Shown one piece after another: positions 34,685 through 43,588 of a DNA stretch of 64,000 bases. The notes under the pieces are model-generated. The model was not told where the DNA came from and did no database searches. It saw only the letters and a program-made list of their open reading frames with translations. A program made the translations under genes and the position numbers. Origin of the DNA: Agrobacterium rosae. Its GTDB lineage: Bacteria > Pseudomonadota > Alphaproteobacteria > Rhizobiales > Rhizobiaceae. The stretch is taken from NCBI RefSeq assembly GCF_002915175.1, contig NZ_NXEJ01000001.1:390143-454142 (forward strand), read 5' to 3'. The stretch's first letter is position 1; every line of letters begins with the position of its first letter.

Positions 34685-35451
34685 TGCATCCGCCCGAAGG
34701 ACGAGAAGGACAAAACCGAAACGTGCTGAGCCGACTTGCCCTGAGCGACAAACTTGCCACCGGCTTCGAATGCCTCGGCTCGGAAACCGCCATCAACGGC
34801 GTCGCCGGCTGGTGCGATCCGCTGGGCGGGCTCTACCTGCCCGAACTCTCGCTGCTGGTCGTCTCGGATCTCCACCTGGAAAAGGGGGCGGCGTTTGCCC
34901 GCCGCGGCCGCCTTCTGCCGCCCTACGACACCATCGCCACCCTCAAAATCCTGTCCTCGCTGATCACCCGCTACGACCCGAAGATCGTCGTCAGCCTCGG
35001 CGATAATTTCCACGATCGCATCGGCTCACAGCATTTGCCATTGCCCCTGCGCGATCTTATCAAGGAGATGGCCAGAGGCCGCGAATGGATATGGATCAAC
35101 GGCAACCACGATCCCGATGGTACGGTGGATTTGCCGGGGTCATCGTCGGATGAAATGTTCTACCGCAACCTCATCTTCCGGCATGAACCGAAACCGGGCG
35201 CATCACCAGGCGAAATCGCCGGCCACCTCCACCCCGCCGCCACTGTCCGCCGCCGCGACAAATCGGTGCGCCGCCCGTGTTTTGCGACCGATGGGACGCG
35301 CATGTTGATGCCCGCCTTCGGCGTGCTCAGCGGTGGTCTGGATCTGCGCCACAAGGCCATGCACGGCCTGTTCGACCATTCGGCACTGGTTGCCCATCTG
35401 CTGGGCCGGGACCGGATTTATTCTGTGCGGTTCGGGAATTTGCTGGGGTAA
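34681..35451 (+). CDS. pdeM: ligase-associated DNA-damage-response endonuclease PdeM
   Basis: A 256-aa calcineurin-like phosphoesterase. Metal-binding motifs appear in order: SDLHLEKG, LGDNFHD, INGNHD and AGHLHPAA. This is the PdeM family found with Lhr-like helicases. The ATG at 34681 overlaps the helicase TGA (ATGA). The next residue is also Met. It likely hydrolyses phosphodiesters during DNA repair alongside the helicase. Confidence 0.88.
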   Translation: MMHPPEGREGQNRNVLSRLALSDKLATGFECLGSETAINGVAGWCDPLGGLYLPELSLLVVSDLHLEKGAAFARRGRLLPPYDTIATLKILSSLITRYDPKIVVSLGDNFHDRIGSQHLPLPLRDLIKEMARGREWIWINGNHDPDGTVDLPGSSSDEMFYRNLIFRHEPKPGASPGEIAGHLHPAATVRRRDKSVRRPCFATDGTRMLMPAFGVLSGGLDLRHKAMHGLFDHSALVAHLLGRDRIYSVRFGNLLG

Positions 35452-35499
35452 AATTTTTTCGGATGCTCGGATGCTCGTTCGATGCGACCGCAACGGCAG

Positions 35500-35690
35500 C
35501 AACCCTCATCCATCATCCTGAGCCTGTCGAAGGAGAGGCGCCCCGCAGGGGCCTCGAAGGACGAGGGTTGCGGGCTTGAGGCAGAGTGTGTGGCTGGATG
35601 CTTCGAGGGCGCTGCGCGCCACCTCTCCTTCGACAGGCTCAGGATGATGCATGAGGGCGGAGTGTGTGGTTGCCCGCACCCATGAGAGGG
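35500..35690. repeat. rhizobial intergenic repeat family A, copy 1
   Basis: It holds CAACCCTCATCCATCATCCT, AGCCTGTCGAAGGAGAGG, CTCGAAGGACGAGGGTTGCG and an inverted copy of the CTTCGACAGGCTCAGGATGA segment. The same modules recur at 36868 and 37048. Inverted halves would form long hairpins. It follows the pdeM stop. Confidence 0.7.
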
Positions 35691-35705
35691 CGGAATATGC
35701 CGCTC

Positions 35706-35908
35706 ACCCCCCTCTGCCCTGCCGGGCATCTCCCCCTCAGGTGGGGAGATTGGTAAAAGGCACGCTCTCTGCCCAATCGTAAGCGTCAGAGAGTGATATG
35801 TCTCCAAAACATACCGTTGCCACATCACAACGCTCAAGATGGCCGAGACCCATCTACGAGTCGATCTCCCCACCTGAGGGGGAGATGCCCGGCAGGGCAG
35901 AGGTGGGT
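35706..35908. repeat. MITE-like element family B, copy 1 (45-bp terminal inverted repeats)
   Basis: The 45-bp ends 35706-35750 and 35864-35908 are inverted repeats with one mismatch, built around CTGCCCTGCCGGGCATCTCC. They enclose 113 bp of unrelated sequence. A related copy lies at 37249-37450. There is no coding capacity, so it is a miniature, non-autonomous or palindromic intergenic element. Confidence 0.75.
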
Positions 35909-36867
35909 AAGCCACACCCTCAAACCTCTCCACTAAAAATACTCCCCAACAAAATCAACATCTTACCCAAAAACCCGCAATAACACCCAAAATCCTCCCG
36001 CACTTTTCTCCACGGCGCGCGAATCACCCCCACAATCTCCCCGTTCCGCCCTCGGATACACCGCAAGGCGTTGCGGCGAGGCGGGACCGGCGCTGAGGTT
36101 GAGAGGGTGACACAAACCTTTCGATCCCGGGGTCGAGCAGCAATCTCCCCGGCGGCAACGGGAGGAGAAAGACACCGGTTTCGGACCGACCGATGTCATT
36201 CTCCCGATGCCCGACCTAGTCGCCGGGTGTACCGACAGCTCATCGTCCTCCGGTCGAACGCGACCATGAGGATAGAAGCGAAAGTCAGGCGGTACACAGG
36301 AACACGCTGCATCTGCTCCGCACCAGAGATGGTGCGGACGGATCGCAAGGGGCGCACTTGGCCGGGGCTGGCGGGTGCAGAGCTTGCGGAAAACGGATCG
36401 ATCCTTCCGCCCCTAGATTATCGGCGCGGGAGCAAATCGAAGGCAGATGCGGCTGAACTGGCAGGGCGAGCATCCAGCAATGGAGTTCGCCACCCGGATG
36501 GGAAGGGTCGGACGTTGACTATGTCCGACCGGTTCTCCGGCAAGGCTTCCCCCCTTTCGCCGTCCGGGTTCTGCCAGCCGTGGCAAGTGGATTGCTGTTT
36601 GGCCAAAAGAGCTGAACGGGGCGCTGTGAGGTGCCATATCTAAACTACCCAACGAGGCAGCTTGCAGCGCCCCGTCCGACTATCCATGGCCGCGAATGGT
36701 TATGGGCCCTGAGAATGAAGCATGACACGGGCAGGTACTGCCGCGTGAACGGCGAAGCTTGCGTAAGCGGTGGCCGGGATTTTTGATAGGACGAATAGGT
36801 GGTGGATGCAGATGTTCGTGGCACGAGCAGGTTTGCCGAACACGCGATAACTACCGGATACAACGGA
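35909..36867. other. long intergenic stretch of unexplained, GC-rich sequence
   Basis: About 950 bases without a supported gene. From about 36060 to 36800 the sequence is GC-rich and full of short inverted segments, and no frame gives a recognisable protein. A 190-codon open frame at 36071-36643 lacks a start signal and has an Arg-rich, motif-free translation. I tested it mentally against RNase P RNA, SRP RNA and tmRNA signatures and found none. It may be a further repeat family or a structured RNA. Confidence 0.35.
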
Positions 36868-36991
36868 GCAACCCTCATCCTGAGGCGCGGAGGCGAAGCC
36901 ATAGCCTCGAAGGACGGGGGTTGCGGATTTGGGGCAGAGTGCGCGGCAGATGCTTCGAGGCTTTGCCCTCCGGTCAAAGCACCTCAGCATG
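36868..36991. repeat. intergenic repeat family A, copy 2
   Basis: It shares AGCAACCCTCATCCTGAGGC, CTCGAAGGACGGGGGTTGCG, GCAGAGTGCGCGGC and TCAAAGCACCTCAGCATGAG with copy 3. It is shorter at its left side than copies 1 and 3. Confidence 0.65.
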
Positions 36992-37047
36992 AGGGCGGAG
37001 GGTTTGGTAAGCCCACTAGATCACACGGAGTGGAAAAGGGCACAACG

Positions 37048-37205
37048 AAGCAACCCTCATCCATCATCCTGAGCCTGTCGAAGGAGAGGTGCGGAGGCGA
37101 AGCCGCAGCCTCGAAGGACGGGGGTTGCGGGCTTGAGGCAGAGTGCGCGGCGGATGCTTCGAGGCTTTGCCCTCCGGTCAAAGCACCTCAGCATGAGGGC
37201 GGAAG
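37048..37205. repeat. intergenic repeat family A, copy 3
   Basis: Nearly the full family A module: the CATCATCCTGAGCCTGTCGA start as in copy 1 and the TCCGGTCAAAGCACCTCAGC end as in copy 2. It is immediately followed by a family B element, the same A-then-B order seen at 35.5-35.9 kb, so the composite was probably duplicated together. Confidence 0.65.
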
Positions 37206-37248
37206 GTGCGGTTGCCCACCCATTAAGAGGGCACAGAGTACGCCGCTC

Positions 37249-37450
37249 ACCCCCCTCTGCCCTGCCGGGCATCTCCCCCACAGGTGGGGAGATTGGCAAG
37301 AGGCACGCTCATCCCTCTACCCAGGGGACATCAGAGGAATGACAAACAAAGCAAACTTGCTCTTACCATCATCACCGCTCAAGATCGCCAAGACGTTACC
37401 CCCAGCCAATCTCCCCACCCGTGGGGGAGATGCCGGCAGGCAGAGGGGGG
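37249..37450. repeat. MITE-like element family B, copy 2
   Basis: Imperfect inverted ends of about 45 bp (37249-37293 and 37408-37450) match the ends of copy 1. The interior also shares CATC..CGCTCAAGAT-type sequence with copy 1 near the right end. Confidence 0.7.
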
Positions 37451-37572
37451 CGAGCTTGCTCCGGCGTGGGCGAAGGTCGAAGGGCATATCCAACGGTAAA
37501 GTCGAGACAATCCCTGCTAAGCCTGACGAAAACCTGCTCCGGCATAACGCTTCCATTCAACCCAGAAAGGCC

Positions 37573-38394
37573 CTAATCCCGCCGAAACAAAAGACTCGCA
37601 CCCCAGCCCGTCACCACCGCCAGCAGCACGCACAACATGCCATAGACCACTGGCGTCTGGTGTGCCGCATCGGTAATTGCCTGCTCCATGCCGGTCTTCA
37701 CCACGCGCAGCCGCAGTTCCTTCTGCGCCACCGGCATGCCGCTCTTGAACAGATAGGCGCGGGCGGTGTGGACGCCGTTCGGGACGTTGGCGGGGAGGCG
37801 CAGGGTGGCCCAGAACAGGCCGGTGCGTTCCAGCCGCACGCCGGTCGTGTCGTTGCGGTAGATGCCGCTCGAAAGTTTCAGGCGGCGATAGGCATCTTGG
37901 AAGTCGTAGACATTGTCAGGCACGCCGGAAAACACCGCACTGCGCAACGGCAGATGTTCCACGCCGAGGCCCATGGCCTTCAGCGTTCCCGGCGTTGCGA
38001 TATTGTCGATGTTGCGGGTGCTGGCCATGGAGTAGGATTCCGGCAGCGGCGCGAAAGTGATGGCGCTGGTGTTGATCCAGATGCCTGCCACCCGGCTTTT
38101 TTTGCGCACGGTGGAATAGTCGTTCGGGCCTTCCAGCGTCACCACGATGTCATACTGGCCGATGGCCAGCAGCAGCTGGTCGGCATTGTTCAACGCCCCG
38201 AACATGGTGAAGTCGGCACCGCGAAAATCCGACGCGATGGAGATTTCCGTGGTCGATGCGCCGATCTCGATGTTTTCCTGCAAGGGCCGCGGCTGGCCAG
38301 AGGCATCTGGCGAGATCGCCAGCGGCGGTGTCTGCGCGAAAGCTATGCCCGAGAAGGCGCAAAGGGCGGCGGCAAGAAGAGCGGCGCGGATCAA
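37573..38394 (-). CDS. TIGR02186 family periplasmic/membrane protein
   Basis: A 273-aa protein. A signal sequence (ALLAAALCAFSGIAFA) is followed by a large periplasmic part (NIEIGASTTEISIASDFRGADFTMFGALNNAD, YDIVVTLEGP, GIWINT) and a single C-terminal helix (VVYGMLCVLLAVVTGWGASLLF) ending in basic residues. This family is regularly paired with sulfite/sulfonate-type TSUP exporters, as here. The TTG start at 38394 overlaps the exporter stop (TTGA). It is likely a partner of the transporter in the membrane. Confidence 0.8.
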   Translation of the reverse strand: MIRAALLAAALCAFSGIAFAQTPPLAISPDASGQPRPLQENIEIGASTTEISIASDFRGADFTMFGALNNADQLLLAIGQYDIVVTLEGPNDYSTVRKKSRVAGIWINTSAITFAPLPESYSMASTRNIDNIATPGTLKAMGLGVEHLPLRSAVFSGVPDNVYDFQDAYRRLKLSSGIYRNDTTGVRLERTGLFWATLRLPANVPNGVHTARAYLFKSGMPVAQKELRLRVVKTGMEQAITDAAHQTPVVYGMLCVLLAVVTGWGASLLFRRD

Positions 38395-39317
38395 TAGCCC
38401 AGCCCTCCCACGGCAACGGAAAACAGATCATCCGGCTTGATGACCAGCGTGATCGCCAGGCGCACGCCAACGGCCAGAACAAGCAGCGCCAGCAGCGCAC
38501 GCAACTGTTCGCCGCGCAGTTTCTGGCCCACGCGCACGCCATATTGCGCGCCCACCACACCCGCCAGCATCAGGATGAAGGCCAGCACGATATCGACGGA
38601 AAAGTTGGTAGCCGCCTGCACGATGGTCGTATAGGCGGTGACGAAAATGATCTGGAACAGCGAGGTGCCGACGACGACATTTGTGGGTACGCGCAGCAGA
38701 TAGATCATCGCTGGCACCATGATGAAGCCGCCGCCTACACCCATGATGGATGTCAGAACGCCCACGCCGAAACCCAGCGCTATGATGGGAATGACGCTGA
38801 GATAGAGCTTCGATTTTTTGAAGCGCATTTTCAGCGGCAGTCGATGAACCCAGTTGTGGTGGCCGGGACGGCGCAGTGTTACCGTTTCATTGCGGGCGGA
38901 ACGACGAATGGCCGAAATGCTTTCCTTCAGCATCAGCGCGCCGACGGTGGACAGCAAAATGACGTAGAGCAGCGAAATGATCAGGTCCAACTGGCCGATG
39001 CTGCGCAGAAGCGTAAACAGCCACACGCCCAGTGTAGCTCCGCACAAGCCGCCGATCAGCAGAATACCGCCCAGCTTCACATCCAGCGTACCACGCCGGA
39101 AGTGGGTGATGGAGCCGGAAACGGAAGAGGCAACCACCTGGTTCGCGCCGGTTGCCACGGCAACGACGGGGGGAATGTTGTAGAAGATCAAAAGCGGCGT
39201 GATGAGAAATCCGCCGCCGACGCCGAACATGCCGGACAGAAAACCCACAGCCGCGCCCATGCCGAGAATGATGAAAATATTCACCGATAGTTCTGCGATG
39301 GGCAGATAGACAGTCAC
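38391..39317 (-). CDS. TauE/SafE (TSUP) family anion transporter
   Basis: A 308-aa membrane protein with about eight helices and two internal repeats, each with the TSUP signature: GFLSGMFGVGGGFLITPLLI near the N-terminus and GVLTSIMGVGGGFIMVPAMI in the second half. Family members move sulfite, sulfonates or other organosulfur anions. The GTG start at 39317 with AGG upstream gives the usual family length; an ATG farther upstream would add an atypical extension. It is co-transcribed with the TIGR02186 gene. Confidence 0.88.
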   Translation of the reverse strand: MTVYLPIAELSVNIFIILGMGAAVGFLSGMFGVGGGFLITPLLIFYNIPPVVAVATGANQVVASSVSGSITHFRRGTLDVKLGGILLIGGLCGATLGVWLFTLLRSIGQLDLIISLLYVILLSTVGALMLKESISAIRRSARNETVTLRRPGHHNWVHRLPLKMRFKKSKLYLSVIPIIALGFGVGVLTSIMGVGGGFIMVPAMIYLLRVPTNVVVGTSLFQIIFVTAYTTIVQAATNFSVDIVLAFILMLAGVVGAQYGVRVGQKLRGEQLRALLALLVLAVGVRLAITLVIKPDDLFSVAVGGLGY

Positions 39318-39532
39318 AATAGGACCTCGGACATGCGGACCTCGGACGTGGTTGCGTCCAAAACGGCAAAAACCGCCGTCAGGCGGGCTTTGCCACGAAG
39401 GGGTGGTATCTGTCTGAATGGCGAAGGCAGGAAACCTTGCGACCTTCAAAGGTCATGCCCTTGGTGGGCATGGCTGTCAATTATTCAACGGCAAATACGT
39501 TGATAATTTGAAAAGATCGACAAAGAGCCGAA

Positions 39533-42500
39533 TTACTTGTTGCGAGCCAGCAACGCGGTGACCAGCTCGTCGGTGATACGGCCATCCGGAGCCTGTCCAA
39601 TGGACTTCTGGAAGTTCTTGATGGCAGTCACGGTTGTGCGACCAAGCTTGCCGTCCGGTTCACCCGCCTTGAAGCCATTGTTGTTGAGAATGGCCTGAAT
39701 GTTGCGGATTGCCTTCTGCATGTCCACCGACGAGGTTTTGACCTCTTCCTCAACGCCAGCCCATTCCGCTGGTGTGTTGATGGAGTTTGCTTCGTCGTTC
39801 AGCGGCGTAACCTGCCAGGCGTCCACATTGGCCTTGGCGCTAGCCAGCTGTTCGGGCCGCATCGCCTTGGCCACGTCGTCGCGCTTCTGGCCGGCATCCG
39901 CATCGCCATCACGGGCGGCAATCGCGAACCACTTGTAGGATTCTTCCAGGCTCTGCGGCACACCGCTGCCACGGGCGTAGAGAATGGCAAGGTTGAACTG
40001 GCTGTCACGAACGCCGAGGTTCGAAGCCTTGATGAACCAGTCACCCGCTGCCTTGAAATCCGGTGCGCCAGCGGCGTCGGAGGCCAGGAGAACGGCCAGA
40101 TTGTGCATGGCACCGGCATTGCCCTGATCGGCGGCCAGCTGATAGTAGCGCTTGGCTTCCGGCAGATTGCGCTCTACGCCGTTCGCCTTCTCATACATGT
40201 TGCCAAGACGATATTGCGCAGGGGCCAAGCCCCGGTCGGCCGCCAGCTTGTACCACTTCGCAGCTTCAGCGCGATCGGCAGCGACGCCGCGACCATCGGT
40301 ATAGCGTGCACCGATTTCAAACAGTGCCTGCCTGTCGCCCTTGGCGGCAGCATCGGCCAGGGATGGCGGGGTGATGCCTGCCGGAACGGCAATGGCCTCG
40401 GGCTCGGCGACCCGCAGGTCGGCCTGTTTGAACTCAGGCAGTTGAACCTCGGGCGTGGCGGCGACAGGCTGCAAGCGCTCAACGACACCGGAACTGCGCG
40501 ATGCGGTTGGCGCAACGATGGTCGGTGTTTCCTGCGGAAGCCGTGCGCCGCCGATTGGCCTCGTATCGATCAGATGCTCGCTCTTGTCCGCATCTGCTTG
40601 CATCCGTTCACCGGCTGCCTTCGCGCTCTGGTCGATCGTGCTTTCAGACGGAACAGTCACGGCTGGTGCTACGCTGGCGGAGACCGGTTCTGCAGGTGCC
40701 GCAGGCGGGGCGGACATGGGCTCCACGCTCTTCGGCTCGATTGCGGCGGCTGGAGGTGTCGTTTCTCCACCGACGAAGGATTTGATGGCGGGCATCGCCA
40801 TCATCGCCAGAAGAATGGCACCGATGCCCAAAAGAAGCGGGCGACGGTAGCGGGAAAGGGCGGAGCCTTCCTTTTCGACGGTGGCCTTGCTGCGCTGCGG
40901 GCGCGATGCAGAGCTTCTCTCCGGCACGCTTTCCTGTGCGGCAGCCTGTGCCGCGCGGCGGGCTGCGGCAATAAAGTCGGCGCGGTTGTCGCTCTCGCCT
41001 GTGCCAGCCCGGGCGGCGGCTGTCTGGCTGGCACGCACGCGCTCCAGAATTTTCTTGATGTCAGGCGCACCGGAGCCTGGCTCCAGCAATTCGGTTTCGA
41101 TATCCGCCTGCAACACATCCACAGGGTCGAGCGCTGGCGCGGGATCGACCTGCGTGCGTCCGGAAACCTCAGCCGTTGGCGCGTCTTCGGTCTTTGCTGC
41201 ACTGGACTTGAAACGACGGGTCAGGCCCGACAAAAGGCCACGCTTTTCCTGTGCCGCGGGCCTTTCGGCTTGCGGCGGCACCAGCGTATCGGTGTCGAGT
41301 TGACGGGCAGCATCGCTTTCGAAAGCGCTCCGCTCATCCTTGGAAATCAATCCTTCTTCGGGAAAAGTCGCGGCAGGCATCCGCGCCCCACCATCATACT
41401 CCGCCCATTCGCGGTCGGCATCCGGGGTAGCCACAGCACGCGAACCGTTGCGGCTATCGAGATTGTCGAGGCGTCCGGCAATCTGCACCAGCGTTTCATG
41501 CAGTGCTTCAAACGTGCGGTGCGTACGCTCTTCGGTGTTGCGGCTCAAACCTTCCAGCTTGCGCAGGTCGTTGGCCAGCTCTGTCAAGATTGCCATATCG
41601 GCGCTGTTTGCGGTCTGCGCCAGATTGTTGCGCGCATGCGCTTCGAGAACGGCTTCCGCCGCCTGACGTGCAGCTTCGATGATGTATTCGTCGCTGGACG
41701 CCATATATTCTTCGATGGCGGCCATGCGCTGGTCGAGTTCGGGCGACATGCCAGCGGTTTCCGCTGCAACAGGCGCTTTCGTTTCATCCAGTTTCGCGGC
41801 GATGTCGCTCAACCGATCTTCCAAACGCTTGAAGGCAGTGTCGTAGGACAAGGCCTTGGCGGGCTTGGTTTCGATCTCTTCGATCCGGCGCGCGATTTTT
41901 TCCAGCCGTTCGGCCAGCTTGTCGTTGACGGCACCCTCGCCAAGACCATCGATCTTGCGGGAGATATCCGTCAGGAAGGATGTCAGTTCCGGTTGGTTGG
42001 ATGGGCGTTGCGAACGTTCCAGCAACAGGGAAAGCTGATCGAGCCGCTCACCGAGTTGCGACACGCCGCGTTCGGCAGAAAGCTCTTCGATCCGGCTCGT
42101 CAGTGCGTCGAGACGCGCGCCCAGCGCATCCGTTGGCTTTTCCGAGGCGTCGTCCTTCAATGTATCGATCTGCGCAGAGAGCGTGTTCAGACGGTTTTCC
42201 AACCGTTCGCCCAGGGCTGGATCGAAGGAGGCAGGGCGGTTTCCGGCAGCGGCGATAGCGCGGCTGATTTCGTCCAGACGCTGGTCGAGGCCAGAGAAAT
42301 GCTCGCTGTAAGCCTGGTCGTTGGGCTGCATGTGCCTGCCCAGATGCTCGACTGCGCTGGCAATGGTCAGAAGCTTTTCTTCGAGCGCACGTACGGCGTT
42401 CGCATTGCCGCCCATCGAACCAAGCTGGCTTTTGATGTCGTCCAGCCGGTAGGCCAGGGCAACGATTTCTTCCTGAAGCGGGGCCGTGTCGAAACCGCGC

Positions 42501-43264
42501 AGAGTGCTGTCCATGGTGTCGAAGCGCTGCTCCATACGGTGCATGCTGTCTTCGCGGGCAACCTGGTCCATGAGGTTGCGCAATTCTTCGAACTCGATGC
42601 GCAGCGCTTCAGCATCCGGTGAGGGTGATCCACCCATGCGCTCTATGCTGGCGGCCAGACGTGCGACGTCCTCGCGAATATCCTCGGCGAAATCCTGATC
42701 TTCGGCAAAGGAGCGGATGTTGCGCAGTTCCGACCGCACGCCCTGCATTTCGCGGGCAACACCTTCGGAAATCTCGTGCTTCAGTTCCTGGCGGAGGCTG
42801 ACGAGTGCTTCTGCCACTTCGCGCAAGGCCGCATCGCTTTGGGCTGGCTGCGGGGCGGGGCGCTCGATACGCGCTGTAGGACGGGGACGAGCTGCGGGAA
42901 TGGCGGTCGAGGCGCGGTAGTCGCGCTCGACATAGCGGCGGTCCATCTCGCGTTCTGCTGCCAGATCCGTGCCGCGCGGCGTGTCTGCCTGCTGCCGTTC
43001 CCAACGGGCATCGAGCGCCTGCTGGCGCTGGCGAATTTCGTTGACGGGATCAAACCGGGGCTTAAGGGAAGGTCTTGCCGCGCCGGGTTCAAATCCTGCG
43101 CGATCGTTTTCGGACCGGAGAGCGTGAGTATCGGAGACGGGACGAGCGGGTTTTGCACCCAGCAGATCCTCGATCCGGGCTTCCAGTCCTTCAATGGTGC
43201 GATTGAGCGCGTCCAGAGACGATCTGTCGTTTTGACGATGGGAATTCGATCGCAATCCGTTCAT
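39533..43264 (-). CDS. podJ: polarity/localization factor PodJ
   Basis: A 1243-aa polar organiser. The cytoplasmic N-terminal ~780 residues are largely coiled coil (repeating LDxLSxRIEEL-type heptads). One membrane helix lies near 803-825 (RRPLLLGIGAILLAMMAM). The periplasmic part has Sel1/TPR-like repeats at about 965-1125 (ALFEIGARYTDGRGVAADRAEAAKWY, LGNMYEKANGVERN). A C-terminal peptidoglycan-binding domain ends the protein (IQAILNNNGFKAGEPDGKLGRTTVTAIKNFQ). Order and length fit Agrobacterium/Caulobacter PodJ, which marks the old or growing pole and recruits polarity proteins. A CtrA-type box and GANTC sites lie upstream. Confidence 0.88.
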   Translation of the reverse strand: MNGLRSNSHRQNDRSSLDALNRTIEGLEARIEDLLGAKPARPVSDTHALRSENDRAGFEPGAARPSLKPRFDPVNEIRQRQQALDARWERQQADTPRGTDLAAEREMDRRYVERDYRASTAIPAARPRPTARIERPAPQPAQSDAALREVAEALVSLRQELKHEISEGVAREMQGVRSELRNIRSFAEDQDFAEDIREDVARLAASIERMGGSPSPDAEALRIEFEELRNLMDQVAREDSMHRMEQRFDTMDSTLRGFDTAPLQEEIVALAYRLDDIKSQLGSMGGNANAVRALEEKLLTIASAVEHLGRHMQPNDQAYSEHFSGLDQRLDEISRAIAAAGNRPASFDPALGERLENRLNTLSAQIDTLKDDASEKPTDALGARLDALTSRIEELSAERGVSQLGERLDQLSLLLERSQRPSNQPELTSFLTDISRKIDGLGEGAVNDKLAERLEKIARRIEEIETKPAKALSYDTAFKRLEDRLSDIAAKLDETKAPVAAETAGMSPELDQRMAAIEEYMASSDEYIIEAARQAAEAVLEAHARNNLAQTANSADMAILTELANDLRKLEGLSRNTEERTHRTFEALHETLVQIAGRLDNLDSRNGSRAVATPDADREWAEYDGGARMPAATFPEEGLISKDERSAFESDAARQLDTDTLVPPQAERPAAQEKRGLLSGLTRRFKSSAAKTEDAPTAEVSGRTQVDPAPALDPVDVLQADIETELLEPGSGAPDIKKILERVRASQTAAARAGTGESDNRADFIAAARRAAQAAAQESVPERSSASRPQRSKATVEKEGSALSRYRRPLLLGIGAILLAMMAMPAIKSFVGGETTPPAAAIEPKSVEPMSAPPAAPAEPVSASVAPAVTVPSESTIDQSAKAAGERMQADADKSEHLIDTRPIGGARLPQETPTIVAPTASRSSGVVERLQPVAATPEVQLPEFKQADLRVAEPEAIAVPAGITPPSLADAAAKGDRQALFEIGARYTDGRGVAADRAEAAKWYKLAADRGLAPAQYRLGNMYEKANGVERNLPEAKRYYQLAADQGNAGAMHNLAVLLASDAAGAPDFKAAGDWFIKASNLGVRDSQFNLAILYARGSGVPQSLEESYKWFAIAARDGDADAGQKRDDVAKAMRPEQLASAKANVDAWQVTPLNDEANSINTPAEWAGVEEEVKTSSVDMQKAIRNIQAILNNNGFKAGEPDGKLGRTTVTAIKNFQKSIGQAPDGRITDELVTALLARNK

Positions 43265-43403
43265 CTTCCTGCCCGCTTCATCGTTGCCCGGTTGTTTGCT
43301 TCACCCGTTGACCGAATGGTCTGAGCGAAACAAAGGTCTTTGTATTAAAAGTGACTCCACGATTCGACGCGGTCCCTGAACAGGAACAATTGACCAAATG
43401 TGG

Positions 43404-43418
43404 TTAACAAATCGTTAA
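43404..43418. promoter_or_regulatory. CtrA-type box (TTAA-N7-TTAA) upstream of podJ
   Basis: TTAA at 43404-43407 and 43415-43418 are separated by exactly seven bases, the full alphaproteobacterial CtrA motif. It is about 140 bp upstream of the podJ start and 170 bp upstream of the divergent acyl-CoA dehydrogenase. Two GANTC (CcrM) sites, 43353 and 43361, lie between it and podJ, as expected for a cell-cycle gene. Confidence 0.6.
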
Positions 43419-43503
43419 TTAGTGATTTCTGTTTTAATACTTTCTTTAATATTTGGCTTGCGCGAAGCTTGCCGACTACACGTCAAAATCGTGCGAAATG
43501 TCA

Positions 43504-43527
43504 TTTGACGTTTACGCGCACGTCAAA
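43504..43527. promoter_or_regulatory. palindromic operator upstream of beta-oxidation cluster
   Basis: TTTGACGT (43504-43511) and ACGTCAAA (43520-43527) form a perfect 8+8 palindrome with an 8-bp spacer. A third half-site, ACGTCAAA, lies at 43480-43487. It is about 60 bp upstream of the acyl-CoA dehydrogenase start. The position suggests a repressor of fatty-acid or branched-chain acyl degradation; the regulator is not in the window. Confidence 0.55.
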
Positions 43528-43588
43528 TATTGTGCTCTTCATGTTTACGCCGGAGCGGTCCGGCAAACGATGCGGAGGATCATCGGTA

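Noticed and set aside
36071-36643. 190-codon open frame
   Set aside because: No ribosome site, no recognisable motif, Arg-rich composition and an unusually structured sequence; not supported as a gene.
36799-38397. 532-codon plus-strand open frame
   Set aside because: It crosses repeat families A and B and then runs antisense through the TIGR02186 gene; it is His/Gln-rich and motif-free. It is a shadow frame.
40103-42622. 839-codon plus-strand open frame opposite podJ
   Set aside because: It lies wholly antisense to podJ, whose domains are clear; its Arg/Cys-rich composition is typical of a GC-rich antisense shadow.
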